Below, piece by piece: positions 17,934-27,687 of a stretch of DNA of 64,000 nt. Numbering within the stretch: position 1 is the first letter of the stretch; the number at the start of each line of letters is the position of its first letter. The stretch lies in the NCBI GenBank assembly GCA_017938315.1, contig JAGBBV010000019.1, positions 32,533 to 96,532 on the forward strand. The letters are read 5' to 3'. The notes beneath the pieces are model-generated. The model ran no database searches. It worked only from the letters and a program-made list of their open reading frames with translations, and was not told the origin of the DNA. The DNA comes from Lachnospiraceae bacterium (lineage in GTDB: Bacteria > Bacillota > Clostridia > Lachnospirales > Lachnospiraceae). Made by a program: the position numbers and the translations under genes.

Positions 17934-19478
17934 TTATAATTTAAATAATGTACTTAAAATACCTCTTCCGAGAGAAGCACCTACATTGCCACCGATTTTC
18001 TTTCCAAAGCTTCCACCGATGGACTTGCCGATGGTATTACCGAATTCTCTTCCAATGGTACCGGCAGCTGAACTTGCCACACTTTTTACCACGGTTTTTT
18101 TCTTCTTAGCCATCTTTTCTTCTTCTTTTTTCTTCTGTTTTTCAAGTGCTGCCGCTTCCTCTGCTGCTATTTCTGCCTGTTCATCGGCAACTGCCTTTCT
18201 CTGCAAAAATTCATATGCTGAGTCTCTGTCATCCATAGTAGCATATCTGGCATACAAAAGATTTCCCGTTATCTGATTTTTTCTGGTAGCATCGTCCAAT
18301 GCTCCCATCATACTTTGGGGTGGGAGAATGGTTGTTTTCTTCACCACGGTAGGGATTCCTTCTTCATCTAAAACAGAAATAATCGCTTCTCCGATGGCAA
18401 GATTGGTTAACACTTCAAAGGTATCAAACTCAGGATTTACACGGAAGGAATCCGCTGCCGCCTTTGCGCTCTTTAATTCTGCCGGAGTATACGCACGGAG
18501 GGCATGCTGGATTTTATTTCCAAGCTGACTAAGTACTCCGTTTGGAATATCCTTGGGATTTTGTGTGATAAAATAGATACCTACCCCTTTTGAGCGGATT
18601 AGTTTTACCACCTGTTCAATTTTTTCAAGCAAGGCTTTGGGCGCCGAATCAAACAGCAGATGGGCTTCGTCAAAGAAGAACACCATTCTGGGTTTTTGAA
18701 GGTCTCCCGCTTCAGGAAGGGTCTCAAATAATTCAGACATCATCCATAACATAAAGGTTGCATACATGGTAGGATTCTGAATTAGCTTCTGGCAATCCAA
18801 AATCTGTATTTCGCCTTTGCCATTAAAGTCTGTCTTAATCCAGTCCCTAATATCAAGTGCCGGCTCCCCAAAGAACTGATCGCCGCCTTCTGCTTCCAGT
18901 GCCACCACTGCACGGACAATTGCTGCGATACTCTGCTTGGAAAGATTTCCGTAAGCAAGGGAATATTCCTTTGCGTTTTCACCCACATACTGAAGCATAG
19001 AACGCAAATCTTTTGTATCTATCAACAACAGATTTTCATCATCTGCTATTTTAAAGATAATGGTCAGAATATCTGACTGTGTATCATTTAAATCCATAAT
19101 TCTCGACAAAAGAAGTGGTCCCATTTCTGTAATGGTAGTCCTAAGAGGCATTCCCTGCTCAGCATATACATCCCAGAAAGCCGTGGGATATTTGCGGAAT
19201 TCATAGCCTTCTGCTGCAAGGTTCATAGCGTCCACTCTCTTTTGTACATTTTCATTCATAGTTCCCATCTGGCACATACCTGCAAGGTCACCCTTTACAT
19301 CTGCAAGGAATACAGGCACACCACAATCACTGAAGGATTCCGCCAAAACTTTAAGTGAAATCGTCTTACCTGTTCCCGTTGCACCTGCTATCAGTCCGTG
19401 CCTGTTAGCCATTTGCGGATAAATATATATTTTCTCTTCCCCTGATTTTCCAATCAGTATTTTGCCATCATGTAACAT
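17934..19478 (-). CDS. HerA-like bipolar helicase, DUF853 family ATPase
   Basis: 514 residues. The N-terminus contains GATGTGKT (Walker A, about 32-39) followed by the DUF853 pattern VFLADVKGDLAG, and a Walker B MVFFFDEAHLLFD. The C-terminus has an Ala/Glu/Lys-rich coiled-coil (about 430-465) and then a Gly/Ser-rich amphipathic tail with recurring GxxxG spacing (GREFGNTIGKSIGG...). HerA-type ATPases form hexameric DNA translocases, but the cellular role of bacterial DUF853 proteins is poorly defined. First gene of DUF853-tcdA-EEP. Confidence 0.87.
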   Translation of the reverse strand: MLHDGKILIGKSGEEKIYIYPQMANRHGLIAGATGTGKTISLKVLAESFSDCGVPVFLADVKGDLAGMCQMGTMNENVQKRVDAMNLAAEGYEFRKYPTAFWDVYAEQGMPLRTTITEMGPLLLSRIMDLNDTQSDILTIIFKIADDENLLLIDTKDLRSMLQYVGENAKEYSLAYGNLSKQSIAAIVRAVVALEAEGGDQFFGEPALDIRDWIKTDFNGKGEIQILDCQKLIQNPTMYATFMLWMMSELFETLPEAGDLQKPRMVFFFDEAHLLFDSAPKALLEKIEQVVKLIRSKGVGIYFITQNPKDIPNGVLSQLGNKIQHALRAYTPAELKSAKAAADSFRVNPEFDTFEVLTNLAIGEAIISVLDEEGIPTVVKKTTILPPQSMMGALDDATRKNQITGNLLYARYATMDDRDSAYEFLQRKAVADEQAEIAAEEAAALEKQKKKEEEKMAKKKKTVVKSVASSAAGTIGREFGNTIGKSIGGSFGKKIGGNVGASLGRGILSTLFKL

Positions 19479-19559
19479 ATGAATCCCTCTCCTCTTTTGA
19501 ATTTTTTTCTATAATCACTGTAACATGCAAAACATCATTTCGCAAGAAAATCTCCCACA

Positions 19560-21584
19560 TTAGTCAAGTTCGCTCATACCTGTATATAGCTCATAATACT
19601 TTCCTTTTTGACTAATTAGGTCATCATGGTCACCACGCTCTATTATTTCACCTTTTTCCAGAACCATAATCGCATTTGCATTCCTTACCGTAGATAATCT
19701 ATGGGCAATGACAAGTGTAGTTCTCTGTGCCATAATACTGTCCATGCCTTTTTCGATATGCTTTTCTGTTCTGGTATCGACGGAGCTGGTTGCCTCATCT
19801 AAAATCAGAATCGGGGCTTTTGAAATTGCTGCTCTGGCAATATTAATGAGCTGCCTTTGCCCTTGACTTAAATTGGCACCATCGCCTTCCAACATGGTAT
19901 CATATCCATGCTCAAGACGGACAATAAAGGAATGGGCACTTGCCGTCCTTGCCGCCTGTTCCACTTCCGCATCCGTCGCATCTAATCTTCCATACCGGAT
20001 ATTCTCCTTTACGGTTCCCGTAAACAGATGGGTATCCTGCAGCACCATAGCAATGTTTCTCCGAAGGGAATCCCTCTCCATCTCCATAATGGGGATATCG
20101 TCAATGGTAATGATACCGGAATCAATATCATAAAACCTGTTAATCAGATTTGTAATAGTAGTTTTTCCTGCACCGGTGGAACCCACAAAAGCAATCTTCT
20201 GCCCCGGTTTTGCATAAAGAGATATTTTTTTTAATACTGTCTTTTCCGGAACATATCCGAAATATACATCCTGCAGGGCAACACCACCCTGCACCTCTTT
20301 ATAATAATAATCTTCATCTTCTTTTATTACGTTTAGAAGAAAGCCCTCCGGCATACGATTGTTTGCTATAAACCCATTCTTTTTTGGAATAACGTAACAA
20401 GTCTTTCCTTCTATGTTTTCTTCTATACGGATGGCATGCTCTGCATCCGGCATTTCCGCATCTTCATCCATCACTGCAAACACACGCTCAGCACCTGCCA
20501 GTGCAGAGAATATCGTATTTACCTGCATGGAAATCTCGTTAATGGGACGGGAAAACTGTCTGGAGTAGTTGACAAATACGGTAAGTCCACCAATATCAAA
20601 TCCACGAAGCACACAAAAAATACCACCAATACAGGCTGTCAGGGAATAACTCACCTGACTTAAATTTCCCATTACAGGCCACATAATACTTCCGAAAAAT
20701 TGTGCGTTTATCTGTTTACGCTTTAAATCACTATTCAAATATTCAAATTCTTCCATGGATTCATCTTCATAGCAAAATACCTTTACTACCTTCTGGCCTG
20801 CCATGTTTTCCTCAATAAATCCATTTAATGTACCTATGGATGCCTGCTGTGCCTGATAATATTTGCGGCTCTTTTTTCCAATCATCTGTACTGCCTTCAT
20901 CATAAGCGGCACCATCACAATGGTAATTAACGTAAGCCACACGTTGGTATATACCATCAAAGCAAAGGTTCCCACCAAGCTGATAGAACCGGATATCAAT
21001 TGCACCACGGTATTATTTAACATTTCACCAATTACATCCACATCATTGGTAAAACGGCTCATCACATCCCCGTGATTGTGATTATCATAAAAACGCACCG
21101 GAAGTTTTTGTAATTTGCCATGCAGTTCATTTCTGATATCTAACACCGCGTTCTGTGATATGGTAATCATAATTCTCTGTTGCAGGTACTGTGCTAAAAC
21201 AGCCACCAGATAAATGAGAGCCATCATAATAAGCCCCTGCATCAGATTAGCAATGCTTCCGTTTTCTGTAAGACCATTAATAATAGGCCTAAGCATATAG
21301 GCTCCTGCAAGATTAGCCACCGTTCCGCCAATCACACAGAGAAAAACAATAAAAAGCCTGAGCTTTTCATGGGAAATATAAGCAAGTAGCCTTCCCATGG
21401 TCTTTTTCATATTTTTGGGCTTTACCACAGGCATGCCGGCCCTTCCTTTTTTACCCCCTGATCCTTTCATTCCACCGGCGGAAGCTTTAGGAGCACCCTG
21501 CAGCATCATTTCCGGAGTCATATTTTGCGGATTTAACCGCTGCTCATATTTTTTCTGTAAAAACTCAAGTCTCTCCTGTTTCAT
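19560..21584 (-). CDS. Heterodimeric ABC exporter subunit with canonical ATPase site
   Basis: 674 residues: about 75-residue basic Gly/Lys-rich N-terminal extension, six-helix exporter domain, then a nucleotide-binding domain with Walker A GSTGAGKTT, signature LSQGQRQ, Walker B ILILDEATSS (catalytic Glu present) and switch IAHRLS. Between the membrane and ATPase domains (about residues 400-450) is an insertion of roughly 45 residues (CYVIPKKNGFIANN...DYYYKEV) not typical of this linker. It overlaps the partner gene by 4 bases. Drug, lipid or peptide export is inferred from family only. Confidence 0.93.
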   Translation of the reverse strand: MKQERLEFLQKKYEQRLNPQNMTPEMMLQGAPKASAGGMKGSGGKKGRAGMPVVKPKNMKKTMGRLLAYISHEKLRLFIVFLCVIGGTVANLAGAYMLRPIINGLTENGSIANLMQGLIMMALIYLVAVLAQYLQQRIMITISQNAVLDIRNELHGKLQKLPVRFYDNHNHGDVMSRFTNDVDVIGEMLNNTVVQLISGSISLVGTFALMVYTNVWLTLITIVMVPLMMKAVQMIGKKSRKYYQAQQASIGTLNGFIEENMAGQKVVKVFCYEDESMEEFEYLNSDLKRKQINAQFFGSIMWPVMGNLSQVSYSLTACIGGIFCVLRGFDIGGLTVFVNYSRQFSRPINEISMQVNTIFSALAGAERVFAVMDEDAEMPDAEHAIRIEENIEGKTCYVIPKKNGFIANNRMPEGFLLNVIKEDEDYYYKEVQGGVALQDVYFGYVPEKTVLKKISLYAKPGQKIAFVGSTGAGKTTITNLINRFYDIDSGIITIDDIPIMEMERDSLRRNIAMVLQDTHLFTGTVKENIRYGRLDATDAEVEQAARTASAHSFIVRLEHGYDTMLEGDGANLSQGQRQLINIARAAISKAPILILDEATSSVDTRTEKHIEKGMDSIMAQRTTLVIAHRLSTVRNANAIMVLEKGEIIERGDHDDLISQKGKYYELYTGMSELD

Positions 21585-23323
21585 GATGCGCTTACCTCCT
21601 TATCCATCTGTGAATCATAGATTTCCCGGTAAGCCTCACAAGTTTGCAGCAGTTCCTCATGAGTTCCTTTCCCCACAATCTCGCCCTCATCAAGAACCAT
21701 AATTTGATCTGCTCCCATTACAGAGGATATTCTTTGGGCTATAATAATCTTTGTTGTATCTTTTAATGTACTTGTAAAGCTTTCTCTGATTTTTGCTTCT
21801 GTTGCTGTATCCACAGCACTGGTAGAATCATCCAAAATCAGTATCTTTGGTTTCTTTAAAAGTGCTCTTGCAATGCAGAGTCTCTGCTTTTGACCACCGG
21901 AAACATTTACGCCTCCCTGTCCAAGCCATGTCTGATATCCTTCCGTAAATCCCTCTATAAAGGTATCTGCCTGTGCTGCCTGCGCTGCATCTTTTATTTC
22001 CTTATCTGATGCATACCGGTCTCCCCACATCAGATTCTCCATAATGCTTCCGGAGAATAAAACATTCTTCTGAAGTACCATACCTACTCCTTCACGCAGA
22101 TTGTGAAGTGCATAGTCCTTCACATTTACCCCATCAACTAAAATTTCTCCTTCGTCTGCATCGTAAAGTCTCGGTATCATCTGAACCAAGGTGGTTTTTC
22201 CGGAGCCCGTAGAACCGATAATTCCAAGAACTGTTCCACTTTCTACAGAAAAATTGATATGGCTTAAAACAGGCTGTTCATTGTCCTTATAGTAACGGAA
22301 ACTCACGTCCCTAAATTCTATCTTTCCGTTTTCTACTTTTTTATCCGGAAAACGGCTCTCTTCATCGGTAAGATCTACTTTTGTATCCAGAACTTCTTTT
22401 ATACGGTTTAAGGAGGCCAGTGCTCTGGAACTTTGTAGCATAATCATGGCAAGCATCATAAGGGAGGATAAAATCTGTACAATATAGGTGGTAAATGCTG
22501 TCAAATCTCCTACAGGCATATCACCTGCTAAAATTTGTTTGCCGCCAAACCATACCACTGCAAGCGTAGTAAAATTCATCACAATCATCATGATTGGCAT
22601 ATTTAAAATCACAATCTTAAAAGCACTAAGACCTGAATCCCTTAAATCTTCATTAGCCCGTGCAAATTTCTCCTCTTCATACGTCCCCCGCACAAATGAC
22701 TTAATCACCCGGACATTAATCAGCATTTCCTGTATCGTAGCATTCAAAACATCCAGTTTCTTTTGCATTATACCAAAACGGGGAAAGGCTGTTCTTATGA
22801 CAAGGCCAATTAGCAATGCCAGAACCGGCATCACCACAAGTATCACAAGGGACAGCTGTCTGTTCATAATAAACGCCATAATAAGGGCACCAATTAACAT
22901 CCCCGGTGCACGTAGCATCATGCGCAGGGACATATTTATCAAATTCTGGACTTGGGTAATATCATTTGTCAGTCTGGTCACCAGGGAGCCTGTGTTATAT
23001 TTATCCAAATTGGCAAAGGAAAACTTTTGTACCTTGGCAAACACATCACTTCGCAAATCTGACGCAAAGCCTACGGATGCCCTGGTTCCGAAATACGCTG
23101 CCCCTACACCGCCTATCATCATCAGAATTGCAACCAAAATCATGAGAAAGCCCGTTCCGATAATATATGGAACATCCTGATTTGCAGCTCCGTTATTGAT
23201 AATATTCGCCATAAGTTTCGGCAAGACTACCTCACCGATTACTTCTACAATCATCAGAATCGGACCACATATAAATGCCGGCAAATACGGCTTTATGTAC
23301 TTCCAGTAACGTTTCATGACCAT
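21581..23323 (-). CDS. Heterodimeric ABC exporter subunit with degenerate ATPase site
   Basis: 580 residues, exporter-type membrane domain followed by an ATPase domain with Walker A GSTGSGKTT and signature VSGGQKQR. The Walker B is ILILDDSTSA, with Asp in place of the catalytic Glu, and the switch residue is Gln (IIIAQRISS) instead of His. This is the degenerate-site pattern of TM287/288- and BmrCD-like heterodimers and complements the canonical partner. The start at 23323 has AAAGGA upstream; the ATG two codons later is also possible. It begins 25 bases after the TraX-like gene. Confidence 0.94.
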   Translation of the reverse strand: MVMKRYWKYIKPYLPAFICGPILMIVEVIGEVVLPKLMANIINNGAANQDVPYIIGTGFLMILVAILMMIGGVGAAYFGTRASVGFASDLRSDVFAKVQKFSFANLDKYNTGSLVTRLTNDITQVQNLINMSLRMMLRAPGMLIGALIMAFIMNRQLSLVILVVMPVLALLIGLVIRTAFPRFGIMQKKLDVLNATIQEMLINVRVIKSFVRGTYEEEKFARANEDLRDSGLSAFKIVILNMPIMMIVMNFTTLAVVWFGGKQILAGDMPVGDLTAFTTYIVQILSSLMMLAMIMLQSSRALASLNRIKEVLDTKVDLTDEESRFPDKKVENGKIEFRDVSFRYYKDNEQPVLSHINFSVESGTVLGIIGSTGSGKTTLVQMIPRLYDADEGEILVDGVNVKDYALHNLREGVGMVLQKNVLFSGSIMENLMWGDRYASDKEIKDAAQAAQADTFIEGFTEGYQTWLGQGGVNVSGGQKQRLCIARALLKKPKILILDDSTSAVDTATEAKIRESFTSTLKDTTKIIIAQRISSVMGADQIMVLDEGEIVGKGTHEELLQTCEAYREIYDSQMDKEVSAS

Positions 23324-23348
23324 TCAAATTCCTTTCCTAAAAATAGCT

Positions 23349-24062
23349 TTATATAATTATCTGCAAAATGCCGTATAAAATCAAAAGGTGCATAGGATAA
23401 AATACATAGAAAAAGTATTTCATTCCTATCCCTTTTTTTCCATTGTAAAAAGCAATGGGAATAAATGCAAGGGGCGCCGTTATTTCCCATGCGAAACTTA
23501 TACAGCCAGCCACCATCTGCTCCCACTTATTTTTCCTAAATAGATAGAGCAGGGCTATTGCCAAGACACCTTTTGCACCATAATCACAACGGATTTGCTC
23601 CGCCAAAAAACAAAGTAATGCTGTTAATGCAATTTTTCCACCGGCATTTAACCATTTATTTTCAATTCTATCATCTGCCATGCACATTCCTTGCATCAAA
23701 AGTAAGGAAAGAAACAATGTGAAAAATACATTTTGATAATGAGGCCCGGATACGCTACCGCAAAATGCCAGATTAAACGGAATTTCCGACAGCAGGGCAA
23801 ACAGAAACAATCTCGTACCATACTTCCATCTGCTACGTGTCTTTTCAAATCCTTCCACCAGCAAAAAACAATAGATTGGAAATGCAAGACGCCCTATAAC
23901 CCCTCTCATAATCTGATAAATCATATACAGCTGCTCTCCCCCTTCTAAAAGTAAATATGGGAAAATAACTGCTGCAGTATGATCAATCAGCATGGATCCT
24001 ACGGCAATTAGTTTTAATGTACCGGCATCTATTCCTCCTTTTTGGTTTTCCAAACAAATCAC
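23349..24062 (-). CDS. TraX family membrane protein
   Basis: A 237-residue membrane protein with about seven hydrophobic segments. GTLKLIAVGSMLIDHTAAVIFP at the start matches the TraX family (Pfam TraX), named after the F-pilin acetylase, and C-terminal FYNGKKGIGMKYFFYVFYPMHLLILYGI is also typical. Chromosomal TraX proteins in Firmicutes are likely acyltransferase-3-like membrane acetylases with unknown substrates. The start is a GTG at 24062 preceded by AAGGGG. It is the first gene before the ABC exporter pair. No conjugation genes are nearby. Confidence 0.85.
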   Translation of the reverse strand: MICLENQKGGIDAGTLKLIAVGSMLIDHTAAVIFPYLLLEGGEQLYMIYQIMRGVIGRLAFPIYCFLLVEGFEKTRSRWKYGTRLFLFALLSEIPFNLAFCGSVSGPHYQNVFFTLFLSLLLMQGMCMADDRIENKWLNAGGKIALTALLCFLAEQIRCDYGAKGVLAIALLYLFRKNKWEQMVAGCISFAWEITAPLAFIPIAFYNGKKGIGMKYFFYVFYPMHLLILYGILQIII

Positions 24063-24110
24063 ATTAAATTCCCCTTTCTTTCTAAACTGGCATGGTTAAA
24101 AAATTATATT

Positions 24111-24140
24111 TTGGCACTTCTTATCATGCCACTCTATGTT
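24111..24140 (+). promoter_or_regulatory. Probable promoter of the ECF S-component gene
   Basis: TTGGCA (24111-24116) and TATGTT (24135-24140) are separated by 18 bases, about 30 bases before the start codon at 24171. Confidence 0.4.
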
Positions 24141-24170
24141 ATACTGGTATCCGACAGGAGGATACATATT

Positions 24171-24764
24171 ATGAAAAATCAAACAACACAGAAAATTGCA
24201 ATCACAGGCCTCATGGCCGCTTTATCCTACGTGGTATTTACCTTTTTACAAATTAAAATCCCGCTTCCGGGAGGCGATGCCACTTCCATTCACTTAGGTA
24301 ATGCCGTATGCGTGCTTGGTGCCCTAATCTTAGGTGGCTTCTACGGCGGTATTGGTGGAGCTATCGGTATGACCATCGGTGATTTATTGGACCCTATTTA
24401 TATTGTATATGCACCCAAAACCTTTTTATTAAAGTTTTGCATCGGTCTGATTACCGGTTTTATTGCACATAAGCTGGGACATATTACAAATCTTACCGAA
24501 AGCAAAAAGGTATTTCGCATATCCATACTTGCAGCAGCCAGTGGTCTTTTATTCAATGTCATCTTTGACCCTCTGGTAGGCTATTTCTACAAATTGGTAA
24601 TCCTTGGAAAGCCTGCTGCCGAAATTACCCTTGCATGGAACATTGCTTCCACATCCATCAATGCAATCACTTCCGCAATTGTCTCTGTAGGTGTCTACAT
24701 GGCTCTTCGTCCGGCCCTCAAAAAAGCCGGCTTATTCTTCACTATCAGTGATAAGAAGAAATAA
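24171..24764 (+). CDS. ECF transporter S component, substrate unknown
   Basis: A 197-residue protein with five to six hydrophobic segments and the S-component N-terminus TTQKIAITGLMAALSYVVF. The loop PLPGGDATSIHLGNAVCVLGALILGG and a conserved MTIGDLLDP mark an ECF-type vitamin-binding subunit (Pfam ECF_trnsprt). I cannot assign the vitamin; no riboswitch is visible in the 108-base upstream gap. The ATG at 24171 has AGGAGG upstream; the longer upstream frame to 24042 lies before the promoter and was rejected. Like thiT it needs an EcfAA'T module encoded elsewhere. Confidence 0.85.
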   Translation: MKNQTTQKIAITGLMAALSYVVFTFLQIKIPLPGGDATSIHLGNAVCVLGALILGGFYGGIGGAIGMTIGDLLDPIYIVYAPKTFLLKFCIGLITGFIAHKLGHITNLTESKKVFRISILAAASGLLFNVIFDPLVGYFYKLVILGKPAAEITLAWNIASTSINAITSAIVSVGVYMALRPALKKAGLFFTISDKKK

Positions 24765-24780
24765 ATATCCGGCTTTTATT
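24721..24780. terminator. Probable convergent terminator between the S-component and GH115 genes
   Basis: AAAAGCCGG (24722-24730) and CCGGCTTTT (24769-24777) can pair around an inner structured loop, and the 3' arm ends in T. Its 5' arm is inside the end of the S-component gene. It could end transcription from both sides of this convergent pair. Confidence 0.45.
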
Positions 24781-24784
24781 GCTG

Positions 24785-27655
24785 TTATTTAATATAGGCA
24801 CTCTCTTTCGGTCCTAAATAGGATTCTTTCAGCCCGGTTTGTACGGGATGGAGTATCACTCTTTCCAGTACGAGCCCGGCTTGCATTGCTCCGATTGTAA
24901 TGCTCTGTATTCCTTTGTCAAATTCCATTTCTGTCTTGGTAATGCGAATTTGGTCTAATGCCCCTTTGCACCACATGGCATCACTGTTTTCTCCGCCCCG
25001 GTAATTTTCATCCAGTATGGTAACAATATGGCTTTGGCTATTATCTTTTGCAGAAACCAGTACTTGCAAGGGTCTTCTGTTTTGCAGGGAATTGGTAGGT
25101 GTGGTCCAAAGTTCCACCTGATACTTTCCTGCGTTTTCAATTTTAAATGTATAGGTGATTTCAGGCTTTTCTTCCTCTGCCGCAAAATCGGAAGTGCAGG
25201 GGAATACCTTTACACCGTTTCCACTTCTGCCGTAATCGCTGATGCACACAAATCCACCCTGCTCCACATCCTTCTTTTCTGAATAATGATGTGCTTCCAT
25301 AGTTATCACATCTGCTACATCCAGGAAAGTCATAGCAGGCAGTTCATTTATATCTTCCTTCTTTGCCTTCACTTCCACAGCAACCTTTGTATCGCCGTCA
25401 CTGATTAACATTCTTACTGTCTGTGTTTCTTTCGGAAGGCTCTGCCTGTCGCAGGAAATAATCACCTGTTCAAAATCAGCCACTTCTCCTTTCATAGGAG
25501 AAACAGTAAGCCAATCAGGCATTTCATCTCCCACCACAGTTATTTCATAGTTTAGGGAATCTGCACCGTCGTTACTGATTTCCAGTACAACCTTATCTTC
25601 ACCTTCATAAAGGAAATCATGGACATCAATGCAGCGGGGTTCTCCATATACCTTTACAAAAAGTTTTTCGTCATCAGCCCTGGATACACTCATTCTCGGC
25701 TTATCTACAGGCTCCACATACATTCTCACAGGATACTTCCATCCGTCATCATTCCATGAGGTAAAGCCGATATGCTTCTCTAACTCCATTCCTTTCCATT
25801 TGCCATCCCTAAATGCACCGAACTCTTCGCATAGGCGCTTATCTTCCAAAATACAGTCATTCATCAGTTTTCCGTACAGATTCGCTATTTTCCTTCCCTG
25901 CGTAGCATAATGTGCATTCTTACCTGCGTACAGGTGCATACGGATCAGATTGATACTTGCCTTTACCGGGAAATACAGCATGCTGTAATATGCAAGTTTT
26001 TCCGTTTCGTTGCGGTCCTCATACAACTCTTCGTTTCTCTTTTCCAAATCTGCACAAAGTGCAAGAATTCTGTCCGTTTCATTATAATGGCAAGGATGAT
26101 AGATTCCGCAATGTAACGCTTCCGGTCTGCGCATGAAATTTAACTTTACCATGTCTTCATAAACCTGTACAATTTCTTCGCAGGTATCCGGTGTTGTTCT
26201 GGGGAAGCAGTGCTCTGCCCACAATCCCATATATCTCTTATAGCTGCCGGGAGCTTTTGTCCCCCACCTGTCAAAGTCATATGCAAGAGCCAGAAAATAA
26301 CTCAATGCCACTTCATTTCCCTTTAAATCGCCTACATTCACCACCCAGACATCCTTAATACCATATTCATATGCCTGTGTCATCTGTTCCCAGATCAGCG
26401 TAAGAGGTGTGGAGGGCATCCATTCATAAGATACCGGTCCTCCATGATAATCCAGGTGATAATACATACCAAATCCGCCCTTATGGGAACGCATCTCCTC
26501 TGTGGGAAGTGTTCTCATGTGTCCGAAATTATCCTCACAAAGCATGAAAACAACATTCTCCAGTTCCTTCCATTCTTTCAGTCCTTCTGTATTTTCATCC
26601 CCATAAAAATATGCTTCCACCTCTTTATACAGTGCAAGAAGCTGAGGTACACTGTCTACGTCTTCATTGACATGCTCAGCAATAAGCTGACGCTGTTTGG
26701 TGATAATATCTTTCAGTAAATCTATGTTATCTTTCAGGGTTGCATTTTCTCCCAGCATAGAGCTGTCACGCTCCCCACGCATGCCTATGGTAATCATATG
26801 GTTATATTTACCGCTTCGCTTCAAGGCATCTGCCCAGTATCTGGAAAGACCTTCACTGTTGGTATAATAATTCCACTCATTGCCGTAAGGAGAATCCTCT
26901 CCTCTTACCAAATCCCATTCTTCGCTGGCACGAAGGCAGGGCTCATGATGGGAATATGATACAGTAATTCCATAGATATCTGCCAGTTCTTCACTTAAGC
27001 CTCCGGGGCCATCAAGAGGGAAGGATGAACTCCACATGGCAGGCCACAAATAGTTTCCTCGCATACGAAGTAAAAACTCAAATACATAATCATACATTTC
27101 AGCTGTAAAGCCACCAAAATGTCCAAAGGTCCAGTTGCCAAAGCATGGCCATTCATCATTGATAAAGAACCCCCTGTATTTTACGCTGGGTTCCTTGGAT
27201 ACTTTTTCAATATCCTTTGCAAATACAATGGCTTCATCCCTCTCCGGTTCTGCATCTCCAAAATAGCACATGGGAGAAACACCAATGTACTCAGATATCA
27301 TAAACATTCCATAGATGGTGCCCAACTTGTCGCTACCGCAGATAACAAGTGCTTGTTCTACGCCTTCAAAGGGGGCGTCCACCAATTTGGAAAAAAACAC
27401 CTCTCTTTTCCCTGAGAGAACGGATGTATTTAATTTCCCCTCATCTACCAATTTATCAATCAATCTACTATGTCCTAAGGTTGCAAAAAGCAAGCATTTT
27501 TCCGGCTTGCTTGAAGCATCCGGAATAATTTGCGGAAGTACGCCGCTTACCTTCTCTACATCTGCTGCTACCTTTACGGCAATTCTTTTTACACCTTCAT
27601 AAGCACAGTCTTCAACAATGAAAGGAAGTGCTTTCTGATTCTGAACTAAAATCAT
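24785..27655 (-). CDS. Glycoside hydrolase family 115 xylan alpha-(4-O-methyl)-glucuronidase
   Basis: 956 residues matching GH115: N-terminal domain (MILVQNQKALPFIVEDCAYEGVKRIAVKVA), the conserved central barrel with KYRGFFINDEWPCFGNW, FGGFTAEMYDYVFEFLLRMRGNYLWPAMW, and a C-terminal beta-sandwich domain (about 790-956). The enzyme removes glucuronic acid or its 4-O-methyl form from internal and terminal xylose in glucuronoxylan oligosaccharides. There is no signal peptide, so it should act in the cytoplasm on imported oligosaccharides. It lies 32 bases after the SGNH esterase and is likely co-transcribed. Start has an AGGAG site. Confidence 0.93.
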   Translation of the reverse strand: MILVQNQKALPFIVEDCAYEGVKRIAVKVAADVEKVSGVLPQIIPDASSKPEKCLLFATLGHSRLIDKLVDEGKLNTSVLSGKREVFFSKLVDAPFEGVEQALVICGSDKLGTIYGMFMISEYIGVSPMCYFGDAEPERDEAIVFAKDIEKVSKEPSVKYRGFFINDEWPCFGNWTFGHFGGFTAEMYDYVFEFLLRMRGNYLWPAMWSSSFPLDGPGGLSEELADIYGITVSYSHHEPCLRASEEWDLVRGEDSPYGNEWNYYTNSEGLSRYWADALKRSGKYNHMITIGMRGERDSSMLGENATLKDNIDLLKDIITKQRQLIAEHVNEDVDSVPQLLALYKEVEAYFYGDENTEGLKEWKELENVVFMLCEDNFGHMRTLPTEEMRSHKGGFGMYYHLDYHGGPVSYEWMPSTPLTLIWEQMTQAYEYGIKDVWVVNVGDLKGNEVALSYFLALAYDFDRWGTKAPGSYKRYMGLWAEHCFPRTTPDTCEEIVQVYEDMVKLNFMRRPEALHCGIYHPCHYNETDRILALCADLEKRNEELYEDRNETEKLAYYSMLYFPVKASINLIRMHLYAGKNAHYATQGRKIANLYGKLMNDCILEDKRLCEEFGAFRDGKWKGMELEKHIGFTSWNDDGWKYPVRMYVEPVDKPRMSVSRADDEKLFVKVYGEPRCIDVHDFLYEGEDKVVLEISNDGADSLNYEITVVGDEMPDWLTVSPMKGEVADFEQVIISCDRQSLPKETQTVRMLISDGDTKVAVEVKAKKEDINELPAMTFLDVADVITMEAHHYSEKKDVEQGGFVCISDYGRSGNGVKVFPCTSDFAAEEEKPEITYTFKIENAGKYQVELWTTPTNSLQNRRPLQVLVSAKDNSQSHIVTILDENYRGGENSDAMWCKGALDQIRITKTEMEFDKGIQSITIGAMQAGLVLERVILHPVQTGLKESYLGPKESAYIK

Positions 27656-27687
27656 AGATATCTCCTAATCTGTTTTATTATCGCCAG

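Noticed and set aside
23349-24062. TraX-like gene as a sign of a conjugative element
   Set aside because: No other transfer, relaxase, integrase or pilus genes are present; chromosomal TraX-family proteins are common in Firmicutes.
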